In this document: in pieces, positions 18,673-27,120 of the stretch
Position numbering within the stretch: position 1 is the first letter of the stretch
Layout of the letters: each line of letters opens with the position of its first letter
Position numbers and translations under genes: made by a program
Assembly (NCBI GenBank): GCA_001898235.1
Contig: MKTN01000001.1
Coordinates: 1-64,000 of the forward strand
Direction of reading: 5' to 3'
Source: Gammaproteobacteria bacterium 39-13
Lineage (GTDB): Bacteria > Pseudomonadota > Gammaproteobacteria > Berkiellales > Berkiellaceae
DNA: 64,000 nucleotides
Notes under the pieces: generated by a model
The model's database searches: none
The model's input: only the letters and a program-made list of their open reading frames with translations
Told to the model about the DNA's origin: nothing

Positions 18673-18700
18673 AACAGCCATAGGCTTCACTATGGCTGTT
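18673..18700. terminator. bidirectional hairpin between convergent genes
   Basis: An 11-base perfect stem AACAGCCATAG/CTATGGCTGTT with loop GCTTCA. It begins 10 bases after the small hypothetical gene and touches the stop codon of the opposing hydrolase gene. There is no long U tract. Confidence 0.65.
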
Positions 18701-19847
18701 AAGCATGCGTATAGAGATCAAAGAATTTAATCGCAATTTTTGAGGCATGCTTTTTCTCTGCGTTAGTCAAAACGATGATGCCAATATCATCCTGCAAATA
18801 TCCCATGAAATGACGAAACCCCTTGAGATGTCCTTGATGATAAATCACTTTCTTTGTGCCATATGTCATTGAATGCCAGCCAAAACCATAAAAGGTATTT
18901 TTAATGACGCCTTGTTTGGCTTCAGAGACGATCACGGCCGTGGTATTTTTCACATAAGGGCTTGTTAACTCTTCTAAACCCTCTTTAGAAATAATTTTAG
19001 AGGGCTTTCCAAGATATAACTGTAGAAAGGGGATCAAATCCTGAATGGAGGCATTCACGCCCCCAGCCGCTTGGAATGCATAATACCCTTTGGAGTAATT
19101 TTGCGCTGGCATATATTTACCGCGACCATTGGGTATATGAGGATAAGCACGATCAGATGCGCTAAGCATTGGCTGTAACCCCAAACAAGCATGCGTCATT
19201 CCCAAGGGAGTGAAAAGTTCCTCTGATAAAGTTTTCTCAAATGACTTTTCTGAAGCACTCGATATCACGTCTTCAATCATGCCATACATCGCATTATTGT
19301 AAGCAAAACGCTTTCCAGGTGCGGCAACTGGCTGCGCCTTTTGTAATCTCAGCATAATTTTGTCTCTGGGCGCATAAGCTTCAATCATCTCATTGAAACC
19401 ATTACTGAGGATCCCAGTACTATGACTCATGAGATGGCAAATCTTAAGTTGCTTCTGGTTTTTGCGGGCACCAAACCCAGGAATATAGTGATATACCGGA
19501 TCTTCTAAAGAGAGTTTGCCTTGATGTTGTAAAATACCCAGCATTGTTGCATTAATTGGTTTAGAGAGAGAGGCGACTTGAAAAAGCGTGGTTGGGGTGA
19601 TCTTATCTTGCTTGCCCAAGCACTTCACGCCAAAAGTTTTAAGATAATAAACCTTATCTTTAGAGATGATAGCAACTGCCACACCTGGCACACCTTGGGA
19701 TTTCATGGCCTCTTCTATCTTTTTCTCTAAAGCAGGAACAATCGTTCTAATTGCCTCTTCTTTTGCGGTTTCAGAGGTAGGATATGCCATCAAAGGTGAC
19801 ATTACTATGCATAATGCCAACATGATAATGTTGGTTAAATTAAACAT
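18699..19847 (-). CDS. exported serine hydrolase of the beta-lactamase/penicillin-binding fold
   Basis: 382 residues with a signal peptide (FNLTNIIMLALCIVMSPLMAYP). Catalytic motifs of class C beta-lactamase-like enzymes are present: S93-L-S-K96, Y182-N-N184, and a late HQG (in KVIYHQGHLKG) at the KTG position. Known members include esterases, D-aminopeptidases and peptidoglycan-modifying enzymes as well as beta-lactamases. The HQG variant favours an esterase or peptidase over a true AmpC, by inference. GAGGA precedes the ATG. Confidence 0.88.
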   Translation of the reverse strand: MFNLTNIIMLALCIVMSPLMAYPTSETAKEEAIRTIVPALEKKIEEAMKSQGVPGVAVAIISKDKVYYLKTFGVKCLGKQDKITPTTLFQVASLSKPINATMLGILQHQGKLSLEDPVYHYIPGFGARKNQKQLKICHLMSHSTGILSNGFNEMIEAYAPRDKIMLRLQKAQPVAAPGKRFAYNNAMYGMIEDVISSASEKSFEKTLSEELFTPLGMTHACLGLQPMLSASDRAYPHIPNGRGKYMPAQNYSKGYYAFQAAGGVNASIQDLIPFLQLYLGKPSKIISKEGLEELTSPYVKNTTAVIVSEAKQGVIKNTFYGFGWHSMTYGTKKVIYHQGHLKGFRHFMGYLQDDIGIIVLTNAEKKHASKIAIKFFDLYTHA

Positions 19848-19949
19848 TTTTCCTCGCAGCCTTTCTTTTTTTTATAGCCCCTCTGAGCTGATAATAGAGA
19901 AAGTGTATTGTGCTGACAATCTAAAATAGAATGATTGCTCATCGAATGC

Positions 19950-20714
19950 TTACCCTTTGTTTAAGGTGAACAGCTGCTCAGCAATTTCATTTGTCTCAGC
20001 GACTAATTTTTCAAGATCGCTTATCTCATTTACAACGCGATGAACGATAAGTGTTAATACCGTGTTGTAAAGATAAAGTTGAGTGATGCTATAACCTGTC
20101 ATCTCACTCTTTGATAACGCAGTCGTTTTGGTATCTGTCGGTGTTATGTGAGTTATCGTAAAGGTTGAGAAAAGGTTTTTATCTTCAATATAGCCCAATG
20201 GCATTAATTGTCTATTTTCAGTTAATGCATCTAACTTGAATTTTTTGACTTTAGTTCTTTCTTTATTTAAATCAGTAAGTGAATATCCCTTATAAATCGA
20301 CAAGAAAGCCTTTTTGGTTTCTTTTCTACGCAAATCCCAAGCTTCTGGTGAAAGTGTATTTTCGTGTCCCATTCCTAACTTTTCAAACGCAATATAGCGA
20401 CTAAAAGGATTCTCTATGCCCATTTTTTTTGCTTCGGACAAATTTAGCGCTAATTCTGCATCAGGGATCCCTACTCCCAATAGGGCGTTTTGCGCTTGCT
20501 TATCTTCACAGCACCCTATTTCAAAATGTTTAAAAATAGGATTATCCGGTTGGGTTATAAAAGCATACCCACTCAAAGGTGGAATAATCACTTTTTCTTT
20601 TTGGTTGAGGTTAATCGTTTCATGGCTAGGTGCCACTGCATTGGCTATCCCGTTCAGCCACAAAAATAAAAAAAATGCCGTCCTCAGCATTCTTTTTTTG
20701 TTAAAGCACTTCAT
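19950..20714 (-). CDS. hypothetical exported protein
   Basis: 254 residues with a signal peptide (RTAFFLFLWLNGIANAVA). The mature part has two adjacent cysteines (FEIGCCEDKQ) and no obvious catalytic motif. A GGAGG site stands close before the ATG. It follows the hydrolase gene on the same strand after about 100 bases, so co-transcription upstream of it is possible. I do not recognise the family. Confidence 0.65.
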   Translation of the reverse strand: MKCFNKKRMLRTAFFLFLWLNGIANAVAPSHETINLNQKEKVIIPPLSGYAFITQPDNPIFKHFEIGCCEDKQAQNALLGVGIPDAELALNLSEAKKMGIENPFSRYIAFEKLGMGHENTLSPEAWDLRRKETKKAFLSIYKGYSLTDLNKERTKVKKFKLDALTENRQLMPLGYIEDKNLFSTFTITHITPTDTKTTALSKSEMTGYSITQLYLYNTVLTLIVHRVVNEISDLEKLVAETNEIAEQLFTLNKG

Positions 20715-20849
20715 CCCTGCCTCCTAAAAATGGCTCTTCATATAGTCGTTGCAGATATGTTTTAGCGTTTACCTTCACTCTCTTCATGTATTTTATATAC
20801 ATTCCCTAGCACGCTAAGTTTGCTTTTACTGAAGAGTTATCTGCTTTGG

Positions 20850-21353
20850 CTATAAATCCTTGGTTAGCCATAAAACCGTATCATCGTCGATCTTTACATT
20901 ATCCCCATAACGTAACATTTGATAGTGATGAGTGATCCCTTCACCATTTGGGATATACCCTTGCTTTACATAGAGAATTTGCGCAGCGCCATAATCCTTT
21001 GTTAATCCTACACCAATACCAACTAATGTAGTTCGTTGTCGTACTTTCTCTTCAGCATAGCTTAACAATGCCTTACCAAATCCCTGCAAATGATAAGCAG
21101 GCAACACATTTAAATCTTTAATCTCTGGAATACCACGTTTTTGAAAATAAAGGTACTCAGACTGCCATTGAATGGTGATATACCCCACTGTGATATTATC
21201 CAATTTTGCAACATAAGCATTTCTTTTTCCTTCTTGTTGTTCTTGAAGGTAAGCTTGAAATAATGAGAGAGGCTTCTCCCAGCCAATCAGCTTAAACAAA
21301 TGCGAAAGTGATACACCATCTTCAAGTCTGAGCGGTACAATCGTGAATGTCAT
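20850..21353 (-). CDS. GNAT-family N-acetyltransferase
   Basis: 167 residues. The ATG at 21353 follows GGAGG; the longer frame starts only at TTG. The acetyl-CoA-binding motif region is VLPAYHLQGFGKALLSYAEE, a variant of the Q/RxxGxG/A loop, and the C-terminal motif is YGAAQILYVKQGYIP. The acceptor could be a small amine or a protein. No neighbour indicates the substrate. Confidence 0.85.
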   Translation of the reverse strand: MTFTIVPLRLEDGVSLSHLFKLIGWEKPLSLFQAYLQEQQEGKRNAYVAKLDNITVGYITIQWQSEYLYFQKRGIPEIKDLNVLPAYHLQGFGKALLSYAEEKVRQRTTLVGIGVGLTKDYGAAQILYVKQGYIPNGEGITHHYQMLRYGDNVKIDDDTVLWLTKDL

Positions 21354-21616
21354 TGTAAAAGATTGCCTCCGCAAAACGCTTTGATCTTTATACTACTGGA
21401 TAGTAAAGTCGGCGTCAGCTTTTCCAAAATTGTTTTTCGACTAACTTTTCAGGCAATAAGCGAGACAAGCACTGCTTATTTAAACAAACTAAATATTCTC
21501 GGCGCTATTAGACCCGCTGTAAAAACTAAATACTCCTCACTAGTTTGCCGATATAACCAAAGATCCTATTTTTTAATTTAAAGACTATTTCTCTATACAG
21601 TCTCAAGGAGAAACTT

Positions 21617-21784
21617 ATGACTCCACGCCGTGATGATCCAAATAAACCTGATCCCAGTCATCATGAACAACCCAAACAACCCGGTAGTGATTGCGACCAC
21701 CATCATGAAGAAGAAAAACTAAAAGAAAAAAGACGCCAATGGGAAGATCTTCAATCTAGCCCACATCATCCGCATAGAAAATAA
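21617..21784 (+). CDS. short His-rich hydrophilic protein
   Basis: A 55-residue frame with a perfect AAGGAG site 6 bases before its ATG and a terminator-like hairpin 22 bases after its stop, both signs of a real gene. The sequence is extremely polar, with nine His in clusters (PSHHEQP, CDHHHEEEK and PHHPHRK), one Cys and many Asp/Glu/Lys. Metal binding (Ni, Zn or Cu) is a reasonable guess; intrinsic disorder is near certain. Not recognised. Confidence 0.6.
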   Translation: MTPRRDDPNKPDPSHHEQPKQPGSDCDHHHEEEKLKEKRRQWEDLQSSPHHPHRK

Positions 21785-21806
21785 TTCAGTTTCTGACTTT
21801 CAATTC

Positions 21807-21832
21807 AAGGGAGCAACAGAATGCGCTCCCTT
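21807..21832. terminator. hairpin between the His-rich gene and the GST gene
   Basis: AAGGGAGC/GCTCCCTT with a 10-base loop, between two convergent stops (21784 and 21863). There is only a short T run, so it may act in both directions. Confidence 0.5.
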
Positions 21833-21862
21833 GCGAGCACATCACATCCTTTACCTGGCGAC

Positions 21863-22564
21863 TCAAGAACGCTTTATCGTATCAGCATTTTGGCCAAATA
21901 AAATCCGTTTAGCATCTTCGGTCATTGTGGGTTGGGGATTTATCTGATTTGCTTTTTCATAAGCACGTACCACAGCAGGACGTGATTGAACAGCGAAAAA
22001 CCAACGCTTCAAATGTTCAAATTCATCCATATTTTGCTGCAAAGCTTCAAATCGTGCTATCCAAGGATAACATGCCATATCAGCAATAGAATATTCCCCT
22101 GCAATATAAGAATGTTTTGTTAATTGCTTATCAAGTACTGCAAATAAACGGCTCGTTTCATTGCGATAACGATTGATAGCATAAGGGATTTTTTCTGTAG
22201 CATAAGTAGAAAAATGTGCGTTTTGCCCCATCATGGGGCCTAATCCACTCATTTGCCAAAATAACCATTGAATAACTTCAGTGCGACCACGCAAATTCTG
22301 AGGAATAAATTGTTTGGTTTTATCCGCCAAATACAAAAGAATCGCGCCTGATTCAAAGATTTCGATGGGTGCTCCCCCTTCTTCAGGGGCAAGATCAATA
22401 ATGGCAGGGATCTTATTGTTTGGTGCTATCTGTAAATATTCTGGTTTAAATTGATCCCCGGCCCCTATATTGATGGGAATAATTTTGTAGGGTAAACCCA
22501 CTTCTTCCAAGAAGATAGTGATTTTATGGCCGTTGGGTGTAGTCCAATAATAGAGCTCAATCAT
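21863..22564 (-). CDS. glutathione S-transferase (YfcG/GstB-like)
   Basis: 233 residues. The thioredoxin-like N-terminal domain begins MIELYYWTTPNGHKITIFLEE and includes the Ile-Pro turn NKIPAII and the glutathione-contact Glu-Ser motif IFESGAILLYLAD. The all-helical C-terminal domain has YSIADMACYPWIARFE. This wording matches the YfcG/YghU branch, which shows disulphide-bond oxidoreductase activity with glutathione. AGGAAG precedes the ATG. It likely acts in cytosolic thiol defence. Confidence 0.9.
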   Translation of the reverse strand: MIELYYWTTPNGHKITIFLEEVGLPYKIIPINIGAGDQFKPEYLQIAPNNKIPAIIDLAPEEGGAPIEIFESGAILLYLADKTKQFIPQNLRGRTEVIQWLFWQMSGLGPMMGQNAHFSTYATEKIPYAINRYRNETSRLFAVLDKQLTKHSYIAGEYSIADMACYPWIARFEALQQNMDEFEHLKRWFFAVQSRPAVVRAYEKANQINPQPTMTEDAKRILFGQNADTIKRS

Positions 22565-22942
22565 ACAAACTTCCTACCGAACAATATCAATAGTGAATCA
22601 TTGCACAGTACATAGCTACAGTAAATAACTTTTTAATGACACATTATTAAGCAAAACAAAATCAGTCTAAAAAAGAAAAAGCGTCATTCGTTATCTTCAT
22701 AAATCATCCAAAATAACGCATCAACAAAGGTTACGGCTATACTTCAAGGGAAAGCTCTGAGGCAATAAACAGTCACATATGTCCATCGGTAATCTGTTTA
22801 GCAATCTATCGTCTATTTGAGCCCAGGTCAGTAAAAAAATATTTCGTATTTTTACAAATGATGGAACTATTTTGTTTCTTATATCTCTAAAGAGACGCTA
22901 TGACGTAGATATGCCATCAAATAAATGATTGAGGAGATATTG
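22565..22942. other. 378-base intergenic region, no gene seen
   Basis: Lies between the divergent GST and glycine-zipper lipoprotein genes and should carry both promoters. I see no ORF or RNA gene. A 19-base word (AAAAAAGAAAAAGCGTCAT) also occurs at the end of the gene ending at 1067, but it is low complexity. Confidence 0.45.
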
Positions 22943-23203
22943 ATGAAAACAACAACAATGAAAACAACCAAACTGCTTCCCTTGATAGCCTTAGTTTTTC
23001 TTGTCGGCTGTGATCATATGACTCACACCGAACAAAATGTATTAGGAGGCGCAGCTTTGGGTGCAATCGGTGGGGCTGCTATTGGTGCTGCAGTCGGGCA
23101 TCACGGTGCAGGGGTTGGTGCGCTAATTGGTGCCGGCGTTGGTGCTGTAGGTGGTTACATCTATGATCAAAGCGTCTATGACGACTATGATTATTATTAC
23201 TAA
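22943..23203 (+). CDS. glycine-zipper outer-membrane lipoprotein
   Basis: 86 residues. The ATG at 22943 follows GAGGAG with a 6-base gap, better than the upstream ATG at 22925. A lipobox LVGC ends the signal peptide. The body is a glycine zipper (GGAALGAIGGAAIGAAVGHH and GALIGAGVGAVGGYIYD), as in the 17-kDa antigen/SlyB/YMGG families, and it ends in an Asp/Tyr tail. The protein probably sits in the outer membrane and supports envelope integrity. A terminator follows at 23216. Confidence 0.88.
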   Translation: MKTTTMKTTKLLPLIALVFLVGCDHMTHTEQNVLGGAALGAIGGAAIGAAVGHHGAGVGALIGAGVGAVGGYIYDQSVYDDYDYYY

Positions 23204-23215
23204 AGACATAACTAG

Positions 23216-23263
23216 CAGGGCTTCTAACATGCTTATTCGTGGATAATATTGTTACAAGCCCTG
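23216..23263 (+). terminator. rho-independent terminator of the lipoprotein gene
   Basis: CAGGGCTTCTAAC pairs with GTTACAAGCCCTG (one mismatch) across a 22-base loop, followed by TTTT. Confidence 0.6.
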
Positions 23264-23416
23264 TTTTAAAGATTTTGCTTCTGGTTTTAAGTACAGGTTA
23301 ATTCAGATCTATCAACTTTTAACATTTTGATGGAATACTGATATCGATTCATGAGAGCATGATAAGTATTTTTTAACTTCTATCACTATTTGTCCACCAA
23401 CTGAAGGATACTGACC

Positions 23417-23863
23417 ATGAAAATGGGAAATACATTAAAGATAAGTCTTTGCCTGATGTCAACTCTCTTTGTGGGAAATGCTCTTGCTGTTGAAAATCAG
23501 CAACCAGTACTTATTGCTGCTATCTCCCAGGATGCAAGTGATGTTAAACATGATGTCAAAAAAGATACTAGTGATGCTGTAAAAGATGCAAAGAAAGATG
23601 CAAAAGAAGGTGAAAATTATCTTTCTGATGCAGAAATCACTGCAAAAGTGAAAGAAAAATTCATTGCCGAAAAATTATTTGGCAAAGAAAAGATCTCTGC
23701 AATGGGGATCCATGTTAAAACCAATAAGGGCGTGGTTTATTTAAAAGGAAAGGTCAGCACACAAGAGCAAGCTGACAATGCTGTTGCGCTGGCGAAAGGT
23801 GTTTCTGGGGTAAAAGATGTTAAATCATCAATCAAAATTAAAACCTCAGCGCAAAAAAAATAA
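23417..23863 (+). CDS. BON-domain periplasmic protein (OsmY-like)
   Basis: 148 residues: a signal peptide (NTLKISLCLMSTLFVGNALA), a Lys/Asp-rich linker with KKD repeats, then one BON domain at about 70-145 with ITAKVKEKFIAEK and GVVYLKGKVSTQEQADNAV. BON proteins associate with membranes; OsmY protects under osmotic stress. AAGGA lies 8 bases before the ATG, and a strong terminator follows. OsmY has two BON domains, so this is a shorter relative. Confidence 0.88.
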   Translation: MKMGNTLKISLCLMSTLFVGNALAVENQQPVLIAAISQDASDVKHDVKKDTSDAVKDAKKDAKEGENYLSDAEITAKVKEKFIAEKLFGKEKISAMGIHVKTNKGVVYLKGKVSTQEQADNAVALAKGVSGVKDVKSSIKIKTSAQKK

Positions 23864-23869
23864 ATGATA

Positions 23870-23895
23870 AAGCGCACAGTTAACGCTGTGCGCTT
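23870..23895 (+). terminator. strong rho-independent terminator
   Basis: AAGCGCACAG/CTGTGCGCTT with loop TTAACG and a T-rich tail ending in seven T. It follows the BON gene stop directly; the opposing gene ends just beyond it. Confidence 0.85.
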
Positions 23896-23898
23896 CTT

Positions 23899-24456
23899 TC
23901 ATTTTTTTGATAAATAGCTGAGTGTGTTTTGAATAGAAGTATGTGTTTGTTTACAATCAGCTTCTAAAACTTGAGCATTCTCTAATAGCAAATTATATTG
24001 TTCATTTACTTCTTGATATGCTGTTTTCTTCACTGGATCATAGAGTTTAATGCCAGTCAGTGGTAAACCGTTTTTAATATATGTTTGAACAAATTTTTCA
24101 AACAATTCATTATGGCGCTGACATTGGAGGTTAAATTTTTCAATCATTTCAAAAGACTGTATAAACTGTTTTTGTAGTTCAGTTTTAAGTTTACCAACTT
24201 CAGCCGAACCATTTTTATAAATAGGACATTCTATTTCTGACAAAAGTAACGTTTTGAGCAATGGCTGCTTTTGCGCAAGTTCTGTCTTCAAATTATCTAA
24301 AAAAGAGACGACTTTCTGTAATTCATGCTCCAAAGATTGAACAAAAGGACTTTTTTCCTTTACCTGTCCTTTCTTCTCTTGAAGCCAATCAATAAGCAGT
24401 TTTCCAAAGTTTGCTATATTAACCATTCCCCACAGCCTTAAAGACATCCCTTTCAT
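23899..24456 (-). CDS. hypothetical helical protein
   Basis: 185 residues from the ATG at 24456, which follows TAGGAAAAG; a longer start at 24522 has no ribosome site. The sequence is predominantly alpha-helical, with long amphipathic stretches (LQKVVSFLDNLKTELAQKQ and QFIQSFEMIEKFNLQCQ) that may form a coiled coil. The early segment NIANFGKLLIDWLQ may be a membrane-associating helix. No family recognised. Confidence 0.6.
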   Translation of the reverse strand: MKGMSLRLWGMVNIANFGKLLIDWLQEKKGQVKEKSPFVQSLEHELQKVVSFLDNLKTELAQKQPLLKTLLLSEIECPIYKNGSAEVGKLKTELQKQFIQSFEMIEKFNLQCQRHNELFEKFVQTYIKNGLPLTGIKLYDPVKKTAYQEVNEQYNLLLENAQVLEADCKQTHTSIQNTLSYLSKK

Positions 24457-24616
24457 CTGTCTTTTCCTATCAAGAATTACACTTTTTCGATCTTGGCATC
24501 TTGAAGCGTATTTGGTATACATTTATTTTAGTTTAATATTGTCTGAAGTCCCAGTGAACGCTGCCTCTGTACACTTATACAGAAATCTTTTTATCTTGAT
24601 TGTGATAGCGATGAAT

Positions 24617-25204
24617 TTATTGTTTCAAATCCAACGTGAAATCAACCTTTACATCATCTTTGACTTCTTTAGTATCTGACCATTCCCCTTGACCAATTCC
24701 AAAGGCAGTACGCTTTAGTGTGGTCGTCCCTTTAGTTTGTAATTGAGAGGGGGTACTATTTTCAACTGTGAATTTTATCGAAGCGGGTATGGTTTTATCA
24801 CGAATAGTAATATCGCCCTTGGCCTCGTAGGTATTATCCCCTACTTTAGTAAAATCCTTTGATTTAAAAGATGCCTGCGGAAAAGTCTTTACATCAAACC
24901 ATTCTGACATTTTTAAAGCCTCAGCCAATTCTTGATAAGATGTGTTAATAGAACTGGTATCAATGGTAATATTCGCGTGACTATCTTTTAATTGGGCAGG
25001 GTCAAATTGAATATCTGCATTAAATTTTTTAAATTCACCCTTTACTGGCGCATCGTTTTGTGTTGCGATAAAAGTAATTGAACTTTTTTCTGGCACCATT
25101 TGCCATTGTGGTAATGCAGCGAATGCCGCCTGAGCACCTAATGTCATCATAACGAAAAACCCAATTTTGCTACCGAGCATTTGATCCGGCTTTATTTTCA
25201 TCAT
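24617..25204 (-). CDS. YceI-family periplasmic lipid-binding protein (second copy)
   Basis: 195 residues with a signal peptide ending near AQAAFA. The YceI beta-barrel pattern is present: WQMVPEKSSITFIATQNDAP, then FDVKTFPQASFKSKDFTKVG and KGDITIRDKTIPASIKF. YceI proteins bind isoprenoid chains such as those of quinones. Its ATG overlaps the stop of the cytochrome b561 gene by 4 bases. It is the last gene of a three-gene operon. Confidence 0.93.
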   Translation of the reverse strand: MMKIKPDQMLGSKIGFFVMMTLGAQAAFAALPQWQMVPEKSSITFIATQNDAPVKGEFKKFNADIQFDPAQLKDSHANITIDTSSINTSYQELAEALKMSEWFDVKTFPQASFKSKDFTKVGDNTYEAKGDITIRDKTIPASIKFTVENSTPSQLQTKGTTTLKRTAFGIGQGEWSDTKEVKDDVKVDFTLDLKQ

Positions 25205-25743
25205 GGTAACATTCTCCTCAAAATATCATCTTTATAGTAGAAATGATGCAATAGCGCAGCACCCATATGACCACATATAGCAGCAATTAAACCATAGGCT
25301 AACCACTTATGTATTTGTGATAATAATATACGCCAATGTTCATTGGGTGTAATAAAATCAGGCAAAACAAATAAACCAAAAAATGAAACTGAAAGTCCGG
25401 ATGCTGAGGATATCATCCATCCCGTAATAGGTAAGGCTACCATCAAGAAATAAAACGCATAATGGACCGCCACTGCTGCCACATGCTGCCAGCGAGGCAT
25501 CTCGACTGGCATGGGAGGCGTCATATTTCCCATGCGCCATGCTAGACGAATACATACAAGCATCAGTATTAAAATACCAAATTCTTTATGCCAACCATAA
25601 AAGCGCAGCCTCTTCATGCCAAACGGCAAATCAACCATATATAACCCTACAATAAGCAAGCCAATAATAATCAAAGCCATTAGCCAGTGTAGGAACATGG
25701 TTACAAGACCATAACGCCCTAGCGTATTTTTAATGGGTAACAT
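25201..25743 (-). CDS. cytochrome b561 family di-heme membrane protein (YceJ-like)
   Basis: 180 residues with four membrane helices. It begins with GRYGLVTMFLHWLMALIIIG and has GWHKEFGILILMLVCIRLAW and IHKWLAYGLIAAICGHMGAALLHH, which supply the heme-ligating histidines. Such proteins pass electrons from quinol in the membrane. In E. coli yceJ and yceI form an operon; here the cytochrome lies between two YceI genes, 5 bases after the first and overlapping the second. The unit probably handles periplasmic quinone or electron transfer. Confidence 0.92.
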   Translation of the reverse strand: MLPIKNTLGRYGLVTMFLHWLMALIIIGLLIVGLYMVDLPFGMKRLRFYGWHKEFGILILMLVCIRLAWRMGNMTPPMPVEMPRWQHVAAVAVHYAFYFLMVALPITGWMISSASGLSVSFFGLFVLPDFITPNEHWRILLSQIHKWLAYGLIAAICGHMGAALLHHFYYKDDILRRMLP

Positions 25744-25748
25744 TCTTG

Positions 25749-26324
25749 CTACTTATTTTTAGTCGCTTCAACTTCAATATCCAATTTAACATTATCGCCT
25801 AATCCTGGTAGAAATGCTTTCATATCAAAATCAGATCGTTTTATCTCTGTGTGAGCACTAAAACCAATGGTCTCTTTATTAGAAACAGGGCTCATTCCTT
25901 GTTTATTAAGTTTTACATCCAAGATGACAGGCTTAGAAACGCCTCGAACCGTCAATTTGCCTGAAACTTTTGCTGTCTTACTATCTATGGCTTCGACTTT
26001 GTCGCTAACGAATGTTGCTGTAGGAAACTGAGCAACATCAAAAAATTCTTTTCCCTTTAAATGTTCATCTAATTTCTTAATACCAGTTACCATATCAGCA
26101 ACATTAATCTTTATATTAACCTTACTGTTTTCAATTTTATCTTTATCATAGGATAAAGTGCCTTCCGCATACCATTTGCCAGAAGGATTGGAAAAGTCAA
26201 AATGGTTAATGTGCCATAAAACAAAAGTATGCATAGGGTCAATAGTATACTCCACTGGTTGCGCTGACAGTGGAAGTGCAAACGCTAAAGCCGGAATAAT
26301 CCATAGTTTTTGTAAAGTTTTCAT
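25749..26324 (-). CDS. YceI-family periplasmic lipid-binding protein (first copy)
   Basis: 191 residues with a signal peptide (LWIIPALAFALPLSAQPV). The YceI pattern is clear: YTIDPMHTFVLWHINHFDFS, FDVAQFPTATFVSDKVEA and SGKLTVRGVSKPVILDVKL. It is only partly similar to the second copy, so the two are diverged paralogues with perhaps different ligands. First gene of the yceI-b561-yceI operon. Confidence 0.93.
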   Translation of the reverse strand: MKTLQKLWIIPALAFALPLSAQPVEYTIDPMHTFVLWHINHFDFSNPSGKWYAEGTLSYDKDKIENSKVNIKINVADMVTGIKKLDEHLKGKEFFDVAQFPTATFVSDKVEAIDSKTAKVSGKLTVRGVSKPVILDVKLNKQGMSPVSNKETIGFSAHTEIKRSDFDMKAFLPGLGDNVKLDIEVEATKNK

Positions 26325-26472
26325 CTTGTCACTCTGTTTTATCTGATCCTAATTCGCATTACCTAATTATAGATTGAAAATTTTTAATGTTTTTTCTGCA
26401 AAAGGGTTAAGTTCAAGACTTTTTTTTCCGATGTCTCATATGACGTTAGGTATTGATAAGGGATTGAATGCC

Positions 26473-26688
26473 ATGACAGCGCATTATAGAACGACTATTG
26501 CCATTACTATCATCTTTCTTACTGGTTGTAGCAACATGGCTTTTGACAGCCGCGCTGAAGAAGAAGCTAAAGCAATTAGGCTCAAAAATGCTACCTATGA
26601 ATGCTGTAATTCAACTGCTTACGAAAGTGGATATTATTATAATGGATACCAAGAAAACGGTTGGCGTTATTGCATTATAAAAAAATAA
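26473..26688 (+). CDS. small putative lipoprotein
   Basis: 71 residues from the ATG at 26473, giving MTAHYRTTIAITIIFLTGCSN, a short lipoprotein signal with lipobox LTGC. The longer frame from 26374 would place this hydrophobic stretch internally. The mature part has an Ala/Glu-rich helix and a Tyr/Cys-rich tail (ECCNSTAYESGYYYNGYQ). Not recognised; probably envelope-attached. Confidence 0.6.
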   Translation: MTAHYRTTIAITIIFLTGCSNMAFDSRAEEEAKAIRLKNATYECCNSTAYESGYYYNGYQENGWRYCIIKK

Positions 26689-27120
26689 GGTAGGCTTCTT
26701 AGCGGCTGGGTTGTTGTTATTTAAACATAAAGATTTTTACAAGCATGGATAACAATGAGCTTTTGAAAAGATAAATGTGCAGGACACGCTACCATAAGAG
26801 TGCAACAGCTCTTATTGGCTTCCGTCGCCATCAACACACAAAACACCCGGCATTGCAGATGTTTAGGCGCTTTCTGGACATTTCGGACGTCTGGGTCGCG
26901 TGAACCATAATTCACGCTAATCTCCCCCGTTTCACGTGAGTTTTACCCCACCCCCTGAGAAGACAACCCCAAAGGAGCAACCTAACCAGGGAAAAGGAGA
27001 CACTACCCAATTAAATAACGTACCCTGCACTTTCATTATATCCTCTTTTCAATATTAAGTTACAAGCCTTCTCAAAAAGTCCTTCATAAAAGAAGCACTA
27101 TTTGACATATGACTTAACTC
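26689..27120. other. 432-base intergenic region of unusual composition, no gene supported
   Basis: Between the lipoprotein gene and the opposing dienelactone hydrolase. It is richer in C (around 26920-27000) than its surroundings and contains TTCACGCTAAT...TTTCACGTGAG, which looks like degraded repeat or transferred DNA. The 64-codon frame on the minus strand has no ribosome site or family resemblance and is rejected. Confidence 0.4.

Noticed and set aside
18699-19847. Serine hydrolase as an AmpC beta-lactamase
   Set aside because: SLSK and YNN are present, but the third motif reads HQG rather than KTG, which fits esterases and peptidases better.
22662-22690. A 19-base word shared with the gene end near 1045
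   Set aside because: The match is A-rich low-complexity sequence in one coding and one non-coding place; too short to claim a repeat family.
26721-26915. 64-codon minus-strand frame
   Set aside because: No ribosome site, odd amino-acid mix, no family resemblance; treated as intergenic.
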